DNA of 49,915 nt from Bacillota bacterium (GTDB lineage Bacteria > Bacillota > Clostridia > Lachnospirales > Lachnospiraceae), in the NCBI GenBank assembly GCA_023420935.1, contig JAEZUR010000154.1, forward strand, positions 1 through 49,915, in the 5' to 3' direction. The translations under genes were made by a program, and so were the position numbers. Below the pieces are notes generated by a model, which was not told the origin of the DNA, searched no databases, and saw only the letters and a list, made by a program, of their open reading frames with translations. The number at the start of each line of letters is the position of its first letter. The first letter of the stretch is position 1. Below are positions 25,218 to 34,430 of this stretch, in pieces.

Positions 25218-27386
25218 TTAATAATTGCCCTCGTTTTGAACTTTAATAAAATTCATAATCATATTAACTGCATCTAATCTAGTGACATTTTTCTTTGGAT
25301 TAAAATTATTGCTACTATCACCTGTGATAATACCTAACCCCTTCGCTAAAGCAACTGCACCAAGATATCTAGAATCAATACTATTCTGATCGTTATATCC
25401 AGTTGCATATACTCCTTGGATAGATGATACTTTCTCTAATCCTAAACACTTAATAAAATAATACGCCATCTCTTCTCTTGTAATTAAGCTAGTAGATCCG
25501 CTTCCTTCTGTTTCAAACGCTGATCTAGAACCAATCCCATTAAGAATGTTATCTAGCTCTCCCATTTGAATCTCTTTATTCGGATAGAAATAATCTCCTT
25601 CGAAACCAACATTCATATCAGAAAGTAATAAAACAGCTCTATACTGCTCTGAATTATCTATATCTAAATAATTATATGATTTACTTTTTGTATAAACAGA
25701 ACCATCATGATTTAATTGTTTACCATTGAATGGTGAAATATATGATGGGCTGATGTCAGTTCTATAAACCAATCTTATCTCATACTTACTGGAAGCCTCC
25801 ACAGCCTTTGAATCATATTTATCTACCTGATTGATTTCATAAACTAGATGGATGCCATCTTCCACTTTAAGATAATAATCTAACGCTTGGCTTTTTGATA
25901 TAATTCCGCTTGTTGATTCAAATACAACGTCTTCATTCCAGTAAGAGCCAAATGAATATATTTTGCCAGTTATTCCATCTACAGATCCATTAATTCTATT
26001 ATTATCATATTCCACGCCTTCATTAATACGAACATATCTATAATAATATCCACCATAGACTGGCTCTTCTTTTTTTGTATAATAAGCAATATAATCAAAG
26101 CTATGATCTGCTAATTTTGTATTCTTAAATTTAGATGACATTTCACTTTTCAGAAATTTTTCTAGTATTTTTTGGCAATCATCCTCTTTATATTTAATCT
26201 TAACCGTATTCCACTTTCCTTCTTTCACATTATAATAATCTTTCATACTTGTCTGGAAGGACATAATTTTACCAGTTTTGGCATTTACCTGTGCATACGC
26301 ATAAGCACGGTAAGTATCAGCGTCTTTTTTACCAACTTCTCTTGGGTCATTCATAACTACAGACCAAACATAATTGCTTTTACCTGAAATATCCGTCATT
26401 TTATTTAAACTTGCATTTACTTTGGTCATGTTTTTATCAATTAAAAGATATTTGTTATTTTTAACTGCCTTGATTGCTGCTTCTTTGGTTATTAAGTTCT
26501 TTAATACATCAATTTCTTTCACTTCTTCCTCAGTGAGTGTTACACCTGAATCACCTTTGGTAGCATCTGCTGTTGCTTCATCCGCTGATGTATTACCACT
26601 TTCACTGCCGATAATCGTATCTAATTTCGTTGTATACGTTTTCTTACTCTTGGCATCAATCGCGACATATTCTTTATCTGGTTGGTAGATTAAATAAGCC
26701 TTTTGAATATTGTTACCGCTATAAATATCATAGTAATTGGATTCATACGATAATTTCATTTTTAGATTGCTTCTAATTTGCTTAGTTGCCTCTTCTAAAC
26801 TAAGTTCTGTCTTAGCAGAAGGAACTGTAGTATCATATAACCAGCAGATATTGGCTGATCTTACTTTTCCGGTCTTACTATCTACTGTAATAGATACAAA
26901 GTTGTCCGGAAATGGAATACCATTTTCCAGTCTCTGATAATCATATTGATAGCTACCATTGTAACCATTGGTCGAGTTCGTTTTTAAATAGTTCAGCTTG
27001 GAACTAATTTCTGGTGCTATTTTTTTAATAAAATCGTCTGCCGTTGTTTTTAATTCATTCTTTAAGTATTTTGGAACACTACTGGATTTATCATCATTAT
27101 CCCGTTTGTAATAATTGATGATATGATTATCCTTATCGCAACCCACTTGAATATAACTATTGTCTTTTGGATTACTCCAAGATAATTCTACATAAGAGTC
27201 TGCATAGGATTGTGGTGTTCGAAAATAATAATCAAAACTACTGTAACTGGAAGGAATATCTACTTTTGATTTCACCTCGCGTATTGCTTGTTCCAGTTCA
27301 GAGTCCATTGTTTTGGCTTTTACATTCATTGGTATTGCGCCAATAATCATAATCCCACATAATAAAATCGCTAATAATTTTTTCAT
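25218..27386 (-). CDS. Exported YcdB/PepSY-like protein with SLH-type C-terminus
   Basis: The 722-residue protein has a cleavable signal peptide (MKKLLAILLCGIMIIGAIPMNVKAKT). Two related domains of the YcdB/YcdC type appear to follow: GIPFPDNFVSITVDSKTGKVRSANICW in the first and NEGVEYDNNRINGSVDGITGKIYSFGSYW in the second, the pattern of PepSY-like units. The last 130 residues look like S-layer homology repeats: FYPNKEIQMGELDNIL (degenerate), TREEMAYYFIKCLGLE, and YLGAVALAKGLGIITGDSSNNFNPKKNVTRLDAVNMIMNFI. It is probably held at the cell wall. Enzymatic function is unknown. GGGAGG precedes the ATG; it has its own promoter. Confidence 0.88.
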   Translation of the reverse strand: MKKLLAILLCGIMIIGAIPMNVKAKTMDSELEQAIREVKSKVDIPSSYSSFDYYFRTPQSYADSYVELSWSNPKDNSYIQVGCDKDNHIINYYKRDNDDKSSSVPKYLKNELKTTADDFIKKIAPEISSKLNYLKTNSTNGYNGSYQYDYQRLENGIPFPDNFVSITVDSKTGKVRSANICWLYDTTVPSAKTELSLEEATKQIRSNLKMKLSYESNYYDIYSGNNIQKAYLIYQPDKEYVAIDAKSKKTYTTKLDTIIGSESGNTSADEATADATKGDSGVTLTEEEVKEIDVLKNLITKEAAIKAVKNNKYLLIDKNMTKVNASLNKMTDISGKSNYVWSVVMNDPREVGKKDADTYRAYAYAQVNAKTGKIMSFQTSMKDYYNVKEGKWNTVKIKYKEDDCQKILEKFLKSEMSSKFKNTKLADHSFDYIAYYTKKEEPVYGGYYYRYVRINEGVEYDNNRINGSVDGITGKIYSFGSYWNEDVVFESTSGIISKSQALDYYLKVEDGIHLVYEINQVDKYDSKAVEASSKYEIRLVYRTDISPSYISPFNGKQLNHDGSVYTKSKSYNYLDIDNSEQYRAVLLLSDMNVGFEGDYFYPNKEIQMGELDNILNGIGSRSAFETEGSGSTSLITREEMAYYFIKCLGLEKVSSIQGVYATGYNDQNSIDSRYLGAVALAKGLGIITGDSSNNFNPKKNVTRLDAVNMIMNFIKVQNEGNY

Positions 27387-27434
27387 AATATCCTCCCGTC
27401 TTTGCGGTTTCGCAATATTAGTTCATACAAGCTA

Positions 27435-27463
27435 ATTTTATCACTTCCTTCCAAATGTAACAA
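27435..27463 (-). promoter_or_regulatory. Promoter of the YcdB/SLH-like gene
   Basis: On the minus strand TTGTTA (27458-27463), 17 bases and TAAAAT (27435-27440). Immediately upstream are two TTACAT/ATGTAA words with an 11-base period (27476-27481 and 27487-27492). Confidence 0.7.
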
Positions 27464-27536
27464 TATCTACTTCCATTACATTTCTCTTACATTTTTCTTA
27501 TCATTTCCCATTTTTATTAACTAATATGTAATGCCA

Positions 27537-27565
27537 TTGATAAAGTAATATATTTGACATATAAT
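27537..27565 (+). promoter_or_regulatory. Promoter of the Lit-like gene
   Basis: TTGATA (27537-27542), 17 bases and TATAAT (27560-27565). A transcript from here begins near 27572, which rules out the longer upstream start and supports the ATG at 27659. Confidence 0.8.
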
Positions 27566-27658
27566 ATGCTTATTATCTTAAAAATAGGATATTGCGAATT
27601 ACAAATTAATTCACAATTTTATTATGTTCGTGCATCTTGCGCACAGATAGGAGTTTTT

Positions 27659-28300
27659 ATGAAATATACGCTAAAACCTACAGACCTACTAATCGGCCTT
27701 CTGTTTACTCTATTTCTCATATCAGCTGGTGTAGTATTCACAATCAATTTCCGCCCTTTATATTATTTTGATATTGATTATCTCAATATAGTAGAAAAAA
27801 GTGGTTTCGACAAAGAGACTATTATTAAGAACTACAATGCTTTGATTCATTATAGTTCTCCTTTTTTTACAGGCAAATTAACCTTCCCAACTTTAGCTGC
27901 ATCCGATAGCGGACTATTTCATTTCATTGAAGTAAAGCGCATTTTTAATGCCTTTTTCTATACTTTTGTTAGTACTATGATTGCTTTAATTCCAATCATA
28001 CTATACAAACACAAGAAAAAAGATACCTCTTATTTAAAGGTATCTTCTATCGTAGCTGTTGTATTACCAACTATTGTTGGTCTTGGATGCGCAATCAATT
28101 TTGACCGCGCTTTTGTTATATTTCATAAAATCTTTTTCCGTAATGATTATTGGTTATTTGATCCTGCAACAGATCCAGTTATTACAATTTTACCAGATAC
28201 TTTCTTTCTACATTGCGCAGTTTTAATTATCGCATTTGTATTAATTGGTAGCTTATGTTTATATCTTATTGCTACCCTTTTACAAAAAAGACGTTCCTAA
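27659..28300 (+). CDS. DUF1461 / TIGR01906 integral membrane protein (Lit-like)
   Basis: The 213-residue protein (start ATG at 27659, GGAG 6 bases upstream) has four predicted membrane helices: LLIGLLFTLFLISAGVVFTI, FYTFVSTMIALIPIILY, VSSIVAVVLPTIVGLGCAI and CAVLIIAFVLIGSLCLYLIATLL, with a large outside loop after the first. This topology and the motif RPLYYFDID fit DUF1461/TIGR01906. Members in Enterococcus and Bacillus (Lit) move the O-linked acyl chain of lipoproteins to the N-terminus. Conserved His residues are important there; here candidates are His in NALIHYSS and GLFHFIEVKRIF. Whether this protein has Lit activity is inference. It is monocistronic and convergent with phoR. Confidence 0.85.
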   Translation: MKYTLKPTDLLIGLLFTLFLISAGVVFTINFRPLYYFDIDYLNIVEKSGFDKETIIKNYNALIHYSSPFFTGKLTFPTLAASDSGLFHFIEVKRIFNAFFYTFVSTMIALIPIILYKHKKKDTSYLKVSSIVAVVLPTIVGLGCAINFDRAFVIFHKIFFRNDYWLFDPATDPVITILPDTFFLHCAVLIIAFVLIGSLCLYLIATLLQKRRS

Positions 28301-28344
28301 ATGTAATCATAATTTATAAACAATACTGGATTCCGTCACAGAGT

Positions 28345-30087
28345 CTAATAGGGAAAACGGATTTCAAATACGGTTCCAACACCAACTTGGCTGTCTACTC
28401 TGATATTTCCATTGTAAAGCTCTACAATGTGCTTTACAATAGATAAGCCAAGTCCGGTACCACCTTGTTTTCTAGAACGTCCTCGATCCACTCGATAGAA
28501 TCGCTCAAATATTCTTGATAGTTGATCTCGCTCTATTCCAATGCCTGTATCAGAAACTCGAATGACTAATTCATTTTGTTCTTCTGTACACTCAATCGTA
28601 ATTGTTCCTTTTTCCGTATATTTTAAAGCATTATCAAGCAGATTAATGATTAATTCTTTCATTCTATCCGGATTACATGTATATGGTCTTACATATGCTT
28701 CTGGTACATATTGAATCTTAACATCTTCTGTTAGCTTTGGTTGTAATAATTCAATTACTGCTTGAATACAGGAATCTACATTATAGGTGATTACTTCTTT
28801 GTCTTTCTTTGATTCAATTTCAGATAATAACAAGATATCTTGTATTAAGGTATACAAACGTTCCGATTCTATATCTATAATATTAAGGAACTTTCTTGCA
28901 ACTTTTTCATCATTAATCGCTCCACCCTTTAATGTATCGATAAAGCCTCTAATTGAAGTTAATGGCGTTTTCAACTCGTGTGTTACATTGGAAACAAAAT
29001 CTCTTCTGATATTTTCTAATTTTCTAATCTTTGTGATATCTTCAATAATTAATAAAATACCAAGTGTCTTTTTGTCATCAGCTGCTAATGGCGTAGCGAT
29101 CACACGAATAATCTTATCTTCACCGGATCCAGTACTGTTCATAAATCCTTCTTTTACTTGATTCTCCCCAGTTTCCCGAACCAAATCCATAGCTTCAAAT
29201 ATGAGAGCATTTCTTATTTCATGATAGAAGGCTTCACCAGTCAAATCCCTTTGCTTGGCATGAATTAGTTCTGCAAATGCATTATTATTGAATAATACTA
29301 CATTATTGTTATCCACAGCAACTACTCCGCTAGTCATACTTCGAAGCATGGCTTCTAATTCAATATTACGATCTTGTAGCGTCAAAACACTTTGATTTAA
29401 ATTCTTAGTCATTAAATTAAATGCTTCTGCTAATTTCCCTATCTGATCTTTACTTCTTGTATAAATCTTCGTTTCATAGTCACCAGTTGATATTCTTTGC
29501 GCAGCTTTAGTAATATCATCAATTGGATTGGTAATAAGTTTTGCTAATAATATCGCTAACATAGTAGCCACAATAAAGCAAAGAAGAACTGCTACAAAAA
29601 CCGCCTGTAAGAGCCGATTATCTAGGGATCGCATTTCTGATAACGGCAATGATACTCTTAGTACTCCAGTAAAGTCTTTGTTACTTACTGGAACTGCACT
29701 GTAAGAATACATTAGTTTCATGGTTTTCGAATATCGATTGACTGTGGCACTTTGACCCTTTAATGCTTTAACAACTTCTTGACGTGTTCCATGGTTTTCT
29801 AATTCCGTATCTTTGGCAGAATCGGCATATACTTCACCATCCTGATTGATTAAGGTAATTCGAACATTATATTTTTCAGCATATTCCTTAACAAACCCAT
29901 GATACTCAGCAATACTATTTGGATCTGTTTTTTCAAAATTATCTGCTAGTAATTCAGCCTGCATCAGGTAATAGTCATGACTTTGCTGATCGATAAAATC
30001 ATATCCCTTTGACCAAAAAGCAAAAGCAGAAACTATAATTGCAGTAAATCCAATTAATAAATATGACAAAAATAGTTTTCTTTGCAT
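28345..30087 (-). CDS. phoR: Phosphate sensor histidine kinase PhoR
   Basis: The 580-residue kinase has TM1 (FLSYLLIGFTAIIVSAFAFW), an extracellular domain of about 135 residues, TM2 (AVFVAVLLCFIVATMLAILLA), HAMP, a PAS domain (MLRSMTSGVVAVDNNNVVLFNN), HisKA with the phospho-His in VSNVTHELKTPLTSIRGF, and HATPase with DTGIGI and GGTGLGLSIVKHIVELY. It is the last gene of the pst-pho cluster; 46 bases after phoP, with GGAGG before the ATG. The cluster context makes PhoR much more likely than other kinases with the same layout. No clear terminator is visible in the 44 bases before the convergent Lit-like gene. Confidence 0.94.
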   Translation of the reverse strand: MQRKLFLSYLLIGFTAIIVSAFAFWSKGYDFIDQQSHDYYLMQAELLADNFEKTDPNSIAEYHGFVKEYAEKYNVRITLINQDGEVYADSAKDTELENHGTRQEVVKALKGQSATVNRYSKTMKLMYSYSAVPVSNKDFTGVLRVSLPLSEMRSLDNRLLQAVFVAVLLCFIVATMLAILLAKLITNPIDDITKAAQRISTGDYETKIYTRSKDQIGKLAEAFNLMTKNLNQSVLTLQDRNIELEAMLRSMTSGVVAVDNNNVVLFNNNAFAELIHAKQRDLTGEAFYHEIRNALIFEAMDLVRETGENQVKEGFMNSTGSGEDKIIRVIATPLAADDKKTLGILLIIEDITKIRKLENIRRDFVSNVTHELKTPLTSIRGFIDTLKGGAINDEKVARKFLNIIDIESERLYTLIQDILLLSEIESKKDKEVITYNVDSCIQAVIELLQPKLTEDVKIQYVPEAYVRPYTCNPDRMKELIINLLDNALKYTEKGTITIECTEEQNELVIRVSDTGIGIERDQLSRIFERFYRVDRGRSRKQGGTGLGLSIVKHIVELYNGNIRVDSQVGVGTVFEIRFPY

Positions 30088-30102
30088 ATGAAACCTCCAA
30101 AC

Positions 30103-30120
30103 TAAAGTATGAATACTTTA
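30103..30120 (-). promoter_or_regulatory. Palindrome between phoP and phoR
   Basis: TAAAGTAT-GA-ATACTTTA (30103-30120) lies between the phoP stop and the phoR Shine-Dalgarno. It may be an mRNA hairpin or a protein-binding palindrome; no U run follows. Confidence 0.4.
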
Positions 30121-30133
30121 TCTAGTTCACACT

Positions 30134-30841
30134 TTATTTCCCTGTTATTTTATAACCAATTCCCCTGACTGTCTTAATAATCTCAGGATTATTGTCATCT
30201 TGTTCTAACTTTTTACGCAGATTTCTTATATGAACATCTACGGTTCTAGTCTCTCCTAAATAATCGTATCCCCAAACTTTTTCTAATAGCGTATCTCTTG
30301 AGAATACAATCCCTTTATTTTTTGCTAATAAATATAGTAACTCAAACTCTTTATATGACAACTCCACTGGTTTTTCAAATAACGTTACTGTTCTTCGTGT
30401 TTTATTTATAGTGATATCTTCTATATGGATGATTTCTTCCACATCTTCTTCCATCTGAATCGGCACATCAGCTCGGCGGAATAATGCTTTCATTCTTGCT
30501 AATAACTCATGGACGCCAAAAGGTTTTGCCAAATAATCATCTGCCCCAACTTCAAGTCCAACTACTTTACTTATCTCATCGCCTTTTGCAGTCAATAAAA
30601 TAACTGGCAGTCTTTTGTATTTCACATGAGCGCGGATTCTTTTTAGAACTTCCAATCCATCTATGCCAGGAAGCATCCAATCTAAAAGCACCATGTCGAT
30701 TACATGCTCCTCTATATGAAGAAGAGCTGCTTCCCCTGTTTCTGCTTTTATCACTTGATACCCTGCATTTTCTAAATTATAACTAATTAACTCTAAAATG
30801 TGTTCTTCGTCATCCACTGCTAATATTGTTTTCACGCTCAT
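30134..30841 (-). CDS. phoP: Phosphate response regulator PhoP (OmpR family)
   Basis: The 235-residue regulator has a receiver domain (acidic DDEE at residues 10-13, phospho-Asp in VLLDWMLPGIDGLEV, Lys in DDYLAKPFG) and a winged-helix DNA-binding domain (ELSYKEFELLYLLAKNKGIVFSRDTLLEKVWGYDYLGETRTVDVHIRNLRKKLE). GGAGG lies 5 bases before the ATG. It probably binds the 11-base-spaced Pho box upstream of pstS. Confidence 0.95.
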   Translation of the reverse strand: MSVKTILAVDDEEHILELISYNLENAGYQVIKAETGEAALLHIEEHVIDMVLLDWMLPGIDGLEVLKRIRAHVKYKRLPVILLTAKGDEISKVVGLEVGADDYLAKPFGVHELLARMKALFRRADVPIQMEEDVEEIIHIEDITINKTRRTVTLFEKPVELSYKEFELLYLLAKNKGIVFSRDTLLEKVWGYDYLGETRTVDVHIRNLRKKLEQDDNNPEIIKTVRGIGYKITGK

Positions 30842-30857
30842 GTTTTCCTCCTCATTT

Positions 30858-31514
30858 TCAGTTAGAACTTAAGACCAAATTCCCAGTAACAATAAATTTA
30901 ATCCACTCTGCTATATTAGTAGCATGATCTGCCATACGTTCTAAATATTTTACTATCATTAAGTAAGCAACACATTGAGGGATTACCGCTTTATCTTCTT
31001 CCATCATGTGAATAAGCTCCTCACTGATTTTATCAAATAAATCATCTACACTATCATCTGCTATAATCACGCTAGATGCCTTCTCTAAATCGCTGTTTAC
31101 AAAGCAATCAATGGTATCTATCACCATTTTTTTCATTTCTGTCACCATTGCCTTCATATGTGCAGGCGCTTTTACCACTGGCATTTTATGAAGATGAATG
31201 ATGTAATCAGAAATGTCTGAACAGTGATCTGCAATACGTTCAATGTCTGTGATTATTTTCATAATCGAAGTAACTTTTCTTAGATCAGATGCTAAAGGTT
31301 GTTGCTTCGCAATCATACTGATACATTCTCGTTCAATATGCTGTTCTAACAGATCAATTTCATCATCTCTTGTAATGATTTTCTTGGCTAAATCTATGTC
31401 TATATTCTCAAGCGCAAGAATAGTTTCATTTAATGACATCTCTAAAATACTACCCATTTTAATAACATTTTGATTCAGTTCTTCTAATTCCTGAACAAAT
31501 ACCTGTCTTGTCAT
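30858..31514 (-). CDS. phoU: Phosphate signalling protein PhoU
   Basis: The 218-residue all-helical protein has two repeats of the PhoU three-helix bundle. The metal-binding E/D-x-x-x-D motifs appear as DIERIADHCSDI in the first repeat and YLERMADHATNIAEWI in the second. PhoU links the Pst transporter to the PhoR kinase and represses the regulon when phosphate is plentiful. It lies between pstB and phoP, 16 bases from the latter. AGGAGA before the ATG. Confidence 0.97.
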   Translation of the reverse strand: MTRQVFVQELEELNQNVIKMGSILEMSLNETILALENIDIDLAKKIITRDDEIDLLEQHIERECISMIAKQQPLASDLRKVTSIMKIITDIERIADHCSDISDYIIHLHKMPVVKAPAHMKAMVTEMKKMVIDTIDCFVNSDLEKASSVIIADDSVDDLFDKISEELIHMMEEDKAVIPQCVAYLMIVKYLERMADHATNIAEWIKFIVTGNLVLSSN

Positions 31515-31568
31515 ATGCTTCTCTCCTAATCATAATCAATTTTAATTTTATTTGCAACACGTCTTTTA

Positions 31569-32330
31569 TCAACCAAATCTTCCGGTAATGTAGTCTTCCG
31601 TCTTTTTATTCACTGGATTATTAAAGATTTGATCTGTTTCTCCAAACTCAATTACTTCCCCAGTTAAGAAAAACGCTGTTTTATCAGAAATTCTACTTGC
31701 CTGTTGCATATTATGCGTAACGATAATAATGGTATAGTCCTTCTTTAATTCAACTGCTAAATCCTCGATTTTCAGTGTTGATATTGGATCCAGAGCGGAA
31801 GTAGGTTCATCCATTAAGATTACATCTGGTTCTACTGCAAGGGTTCTTGCTATACAGATTCTCTGCTGTTGTCCACCGGATACAGCTTGTGCATTTTTCT
31901 TCAATTTATCCTTTACTTCATCCCAGATTGCTGCTTGTTTTAAACTTTTCTCTACAATTTCATCTAATCTACTTTTTTTCTTAATTCCATGAATTCTTGC
32001 ACCATATGCTACATTATCATAGATACTCATTGGAAATGGATTGGGTTGCTGAAATACCATTCCAACACGAGAACGTAATTTAATTACATCAATATCATGA
32101 TAGATATCGATCCCATCCATATAGATTTTACCATTAATTTTAACACCTTCCACTAAATCATTCATACGATTTATGGTCTTTAAAAATGTGGATTTACCAC
32201 AACCAGATGGTCCAATAAATGCAGTAATTTCATTCTTTCTTATTTCCATATTCACTTTTTTCAATGCCTGAAATTCACCATAAAAAAGGTCTAAATCAGT
32301 CACAGAAAACTTTAATTGTTGGTCTTTCAT
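31569..32330 (-). CDS. pstB: Phosphate ABC transporter ATP-binding protein PstB
   Basis: The 253-residue ATPase energises phosphate import. Walker A GPSGCGKST, Q-loop GMVFQQPNPFPMSIYDNVAYG, signature VSGGQQQR, Walker B VILMDEPTSALDP and the switch His in IIVTHNMQQASR are all present. Start: ATG at 32330 (MKDQQLKFSVTDLDLFYG) has GGGAG 5-6 bases upstream; the frame extends to 32363 but that would overlap pstA and lacks a ribosome-binding site. PstB ends 54 bases before phoU. Confidence 0.98.
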   Translation of the reverse strand: MKDQQLKFSVTDLDLFYGEFQALKKVNMEIRKNEITAFIGPSGCGKSTFLKTINRMNDLVEGVKINGKIYMDGIDIYHDIDVIKLRSRVGMVFQQPNPFPMSIYDNVAYGARIHGIKKKSRLDEIVEKSLKQAAIWDEVKDKLKKNAQAVSGGQQQRICIARTLAVEPDVILMDEPTSALDPISTLKIEDLAVELKKDYTIIIVTHNMQQASRISDKTAFFLTGEVIEFGETDQIFNNPVNKKTEDYITGRFG

Positions 32331-32352
32331 ACTATCTCCCATCTGCGCGCAA

Positions 32353-33522
32353 TTAAGAAGCACGCTTTGCTAAAAATCTTCTTGTAATAAGTTTAGATAT
32401 TATATTTAACACTATAATTAGTACTAATAATACAATTGCGATGGAGCAAGCTTCTGATAAATCACCTGTCTCTTTCAATATCCAATATAGTTTTACCGTA
32501 AGTGTTGCTGCTCCTGCTTCATTTCCAGTTAATGCACTTGGAATCTGTGCAACCGTTCCTGCTGTTAAGATAAGTGCTGCAGACTCGCCTACAATACGAC
32601 CAATACTTAAAATGATTGCTACCAAAATTCCTGGAAGTGCATTAGGCAGAACTATTTTAAAATTAGTTTGTAGTTTTGTTGCTCCAAGTCCAAGTGATGA
32701 CTCTCTATATGTCATAGGAATTGCCTTTAAGGCTTCCTCTGTGGTAGAAATAATGGTTGGAAGTAATATAATACTAATCGTCAATGCTCCTGCTAAGATG
32801 GAATACTGCATTTTTAATATCTGTACGAAGAACAACATACCAAATAATCCGTAGATGATGGATGGTATTCCTGCAAGATTTTGTACTGCAAATCGAATGG
32901 TTCGTAGTATTCTTCCTGGTTTTGCGTATTCATTTAAATAGATCGCCGCTAAAACGCCAATTGGCGCCGCAATAAGGAGTGATAATAGAATCATATATAA
33001 CGTTGAAACTACCATTGGCATAATACCCCCACCCGGACGTACTACTTTTAATTTCATCAAATCAGCGCCCTGATTTAAACTATCAACTGCTTCGCTGATT
33101 GTCATATCTTCTATTCTATTGGAATCCACTTTTGATATAACATCTGATACCTTTAATGAGAACTTATTTTGCTTCATATCTTTACCAGCTTTTGCACTGG
33201 AATTAGATTCTATTTTCTTAACAACTGCGTTTCCGTCCTCATTCATTTCAACAGTAATACCAAGTGAACTTACATAACCTTCTTTCGAGGTATCTTCAGC
33301 CGCTTTTTGTTTTTCTACCATAACAAAAGTTGTTTTATCTTCCCACATATGGGTCAAAAAACTCATGTTAATTCCAGGTAAACCCTTATATAAGATAAAG
33401 CCAATAATTACAGCTAATACTGCAACTGTAAATGCCGCAGAAAGATAAATGCATATTCTTAGAATATTATCCTGAATCGCTCTACTATGTTTTTTTATCC
33501 AAATAGATGCTTTGTTTAACAT
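32353..33522 (-). CDS. pstA: Phosphate ABC transporter permease PstA with inserted PDZ-like domain
   Basis: PstA is normally about 280-300 residues; this one has 389. TM1 spans about residues 21-45. The TM1-TM2 loop, which is outside the cell in this fold, contains about 80 extra residues (84-163) that read like a PDZ domain: SLGITVEMNEDGNAVVKKIE, then LKVSDVISKVDSNRIEDM and TISEAVDSLNQG, ending MKLKVVRPGG. From about residue 167 onward the protein is a standard permease, including the EAA loop EALKAIPMTYRESSLGLGATKLQTNFKIVLPNALPG. The gene is between pstC and pstB, in frame and with no sign of frameshift. Permease function is certain; the PDZ assignment rests on pattern only. Confidence 0.95.
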   Translation of the reverse strand: MLNKASIWIKKHSRAIQDNILRICIYLSAAFTVAVLAVIIGFILYKGLPGINMSFLTHMWEDKTTFVMVEKQKAAEDTSKEGYVSSLGITVEMNEDGNAVVKKIESNSSAKAGKDMKQNKFSLKVSDVISKVDSNRIEDMTISEAVDSLNQGADLMKLKVVRPGGGIMPMVVSTLYMILLSLLIAAPIGVLAAIYLNEYAKPGRILRTIRFAVQNLAGIPSIIYGLFGMLFFVQILKMQYSILAGALTISIILLPTIISTTEEALKAIPMTYRESSLGLGATKLQTNFKIVLPNALPGILVAIILSIGRIVGESAALILTAGTVAQIPSALTGNEAGAATLTVKLYWILKETGDLSEACSIAIVLLVLIIVLNIISKLITRRFLAKRAS

Positions 33523-33545
33523 ATATTTTACATTTCCTTTCCTCT

Positions 33546-34430
33546 TTACGACTTCTTATCCTGACTTGTGATCTTTATTAAACTTATGTTAACTATCATA
33601 ATAAACGCAAATAAAACAACTCCCGTTGCAAAAAGCATATCTTGATGCCTTCCTGAAGCATATCCCATCTCCATAGCTATGTTCGTAGTAAGAGGACGTA
33701 CTTGATCCCATATACTATTAGGAATTCCACCTATTGGATTACCGGCAATCATCATAACAGCCATAGTTTCACCAATTGCACGACCGATACCAAGTACCGT
33801 AGCTGATAAAATACCAGACTTTGCTGCTGGAATTACTGCTTTAAATATTGTTTGTATTTTGGAAGCCCCTAATCCTAAGGAAGCTTCACGATAGGAATTA
33901 GGAACTGCTTTTATTGCTGTTTCAGATAAAGTAATAATGGTAGGTAAAATCATTAAAGTTAATACGCAAATAACAGCCAACAATGACTGTCCATATGCTC
34001 TTGGGGAAATTTGATTAATCAATGGTACAATAATACCAAGTCCAAAGGCTCCATATATAACGGAAGGGATACCAGCTAACAATTCAATGGCTGGTTTTAC
34101 AATACGTACTAACCCTTTAGGAGCAATCTCTGCGATAAAAACTGCAGTTAATAAACCAATTGGAACTCCAATTACTATTGCGCCAACTGTGGCCATGATG
34201 GAAGCAACTATCATATAAAAAATACCGAATTGGTCATTATTCGGATCCCATTTAATTCCTGATATAAAATCCCAGAAACTATAAGCATTGTCTCCTACAA
34301 AGGGAGTGAGTCCCTTGTAGAAGACAAAGAAGATAATTGCTATTACACTTAAAACGCTAATCATGGCACACAAGAGGAATATTAATTCCATTATTTTTTC
34401 AATAATATCTCGTGTTCGATTCGTTTTCAT
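33546..34430 (-). CDS. pstC: Phosphate ABC transporter permease PstC
   Basis: The 294-residue membrane permease has six predicted helices (first IMELIFLLCAMISVLSVIAIIFFVFY). The EAA loop is ETAIKAVPNSYREASLGLGASKIQTIFKAVIPAAKSG. Its ATG overlaps the pstS stop (TAATG), so the two are translationally coupled. Unlike the PstA of this locus it has normal length and no extra domain. Confidence 0.97.
   Translation of the reverse strand: MKTNRTRDIIEKIMELIFLLCAMISVLSVIAIIFFVFYKGLTPFVGDNAYSFWDFISGIKWDPNNDQFGIFYMIVASIMATVGAIVIGVPIGLLTAVFIAEIAPKGLVRIVKPAIELLAGIPSVIYGAFGLGIIVPLINQISPRAYGQSLLAVICVLTLMILPTIITLSETAIKAVPNSYREASLGLGASKIQTIFKAVIPAAKSGILSATVLGIGRAIGETMAVMMIAGNPIGGIPNSIWDQVRPLTTNIAMEMGYASGRHQDMLFATGVVLFAFIMIVNISLIKITSQDKKS

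Noticed and set aside
28787..29161. Long plus-strand open frames opposite phoR and in several other genes (for example within ppdK, secDF, guaB and groEL).
   Set aside because: They lie wholly inside strong genes on the other strand, lack ribosome sites and have low-complexity, Ser/Ile-rich compositions typical of antisense frames.
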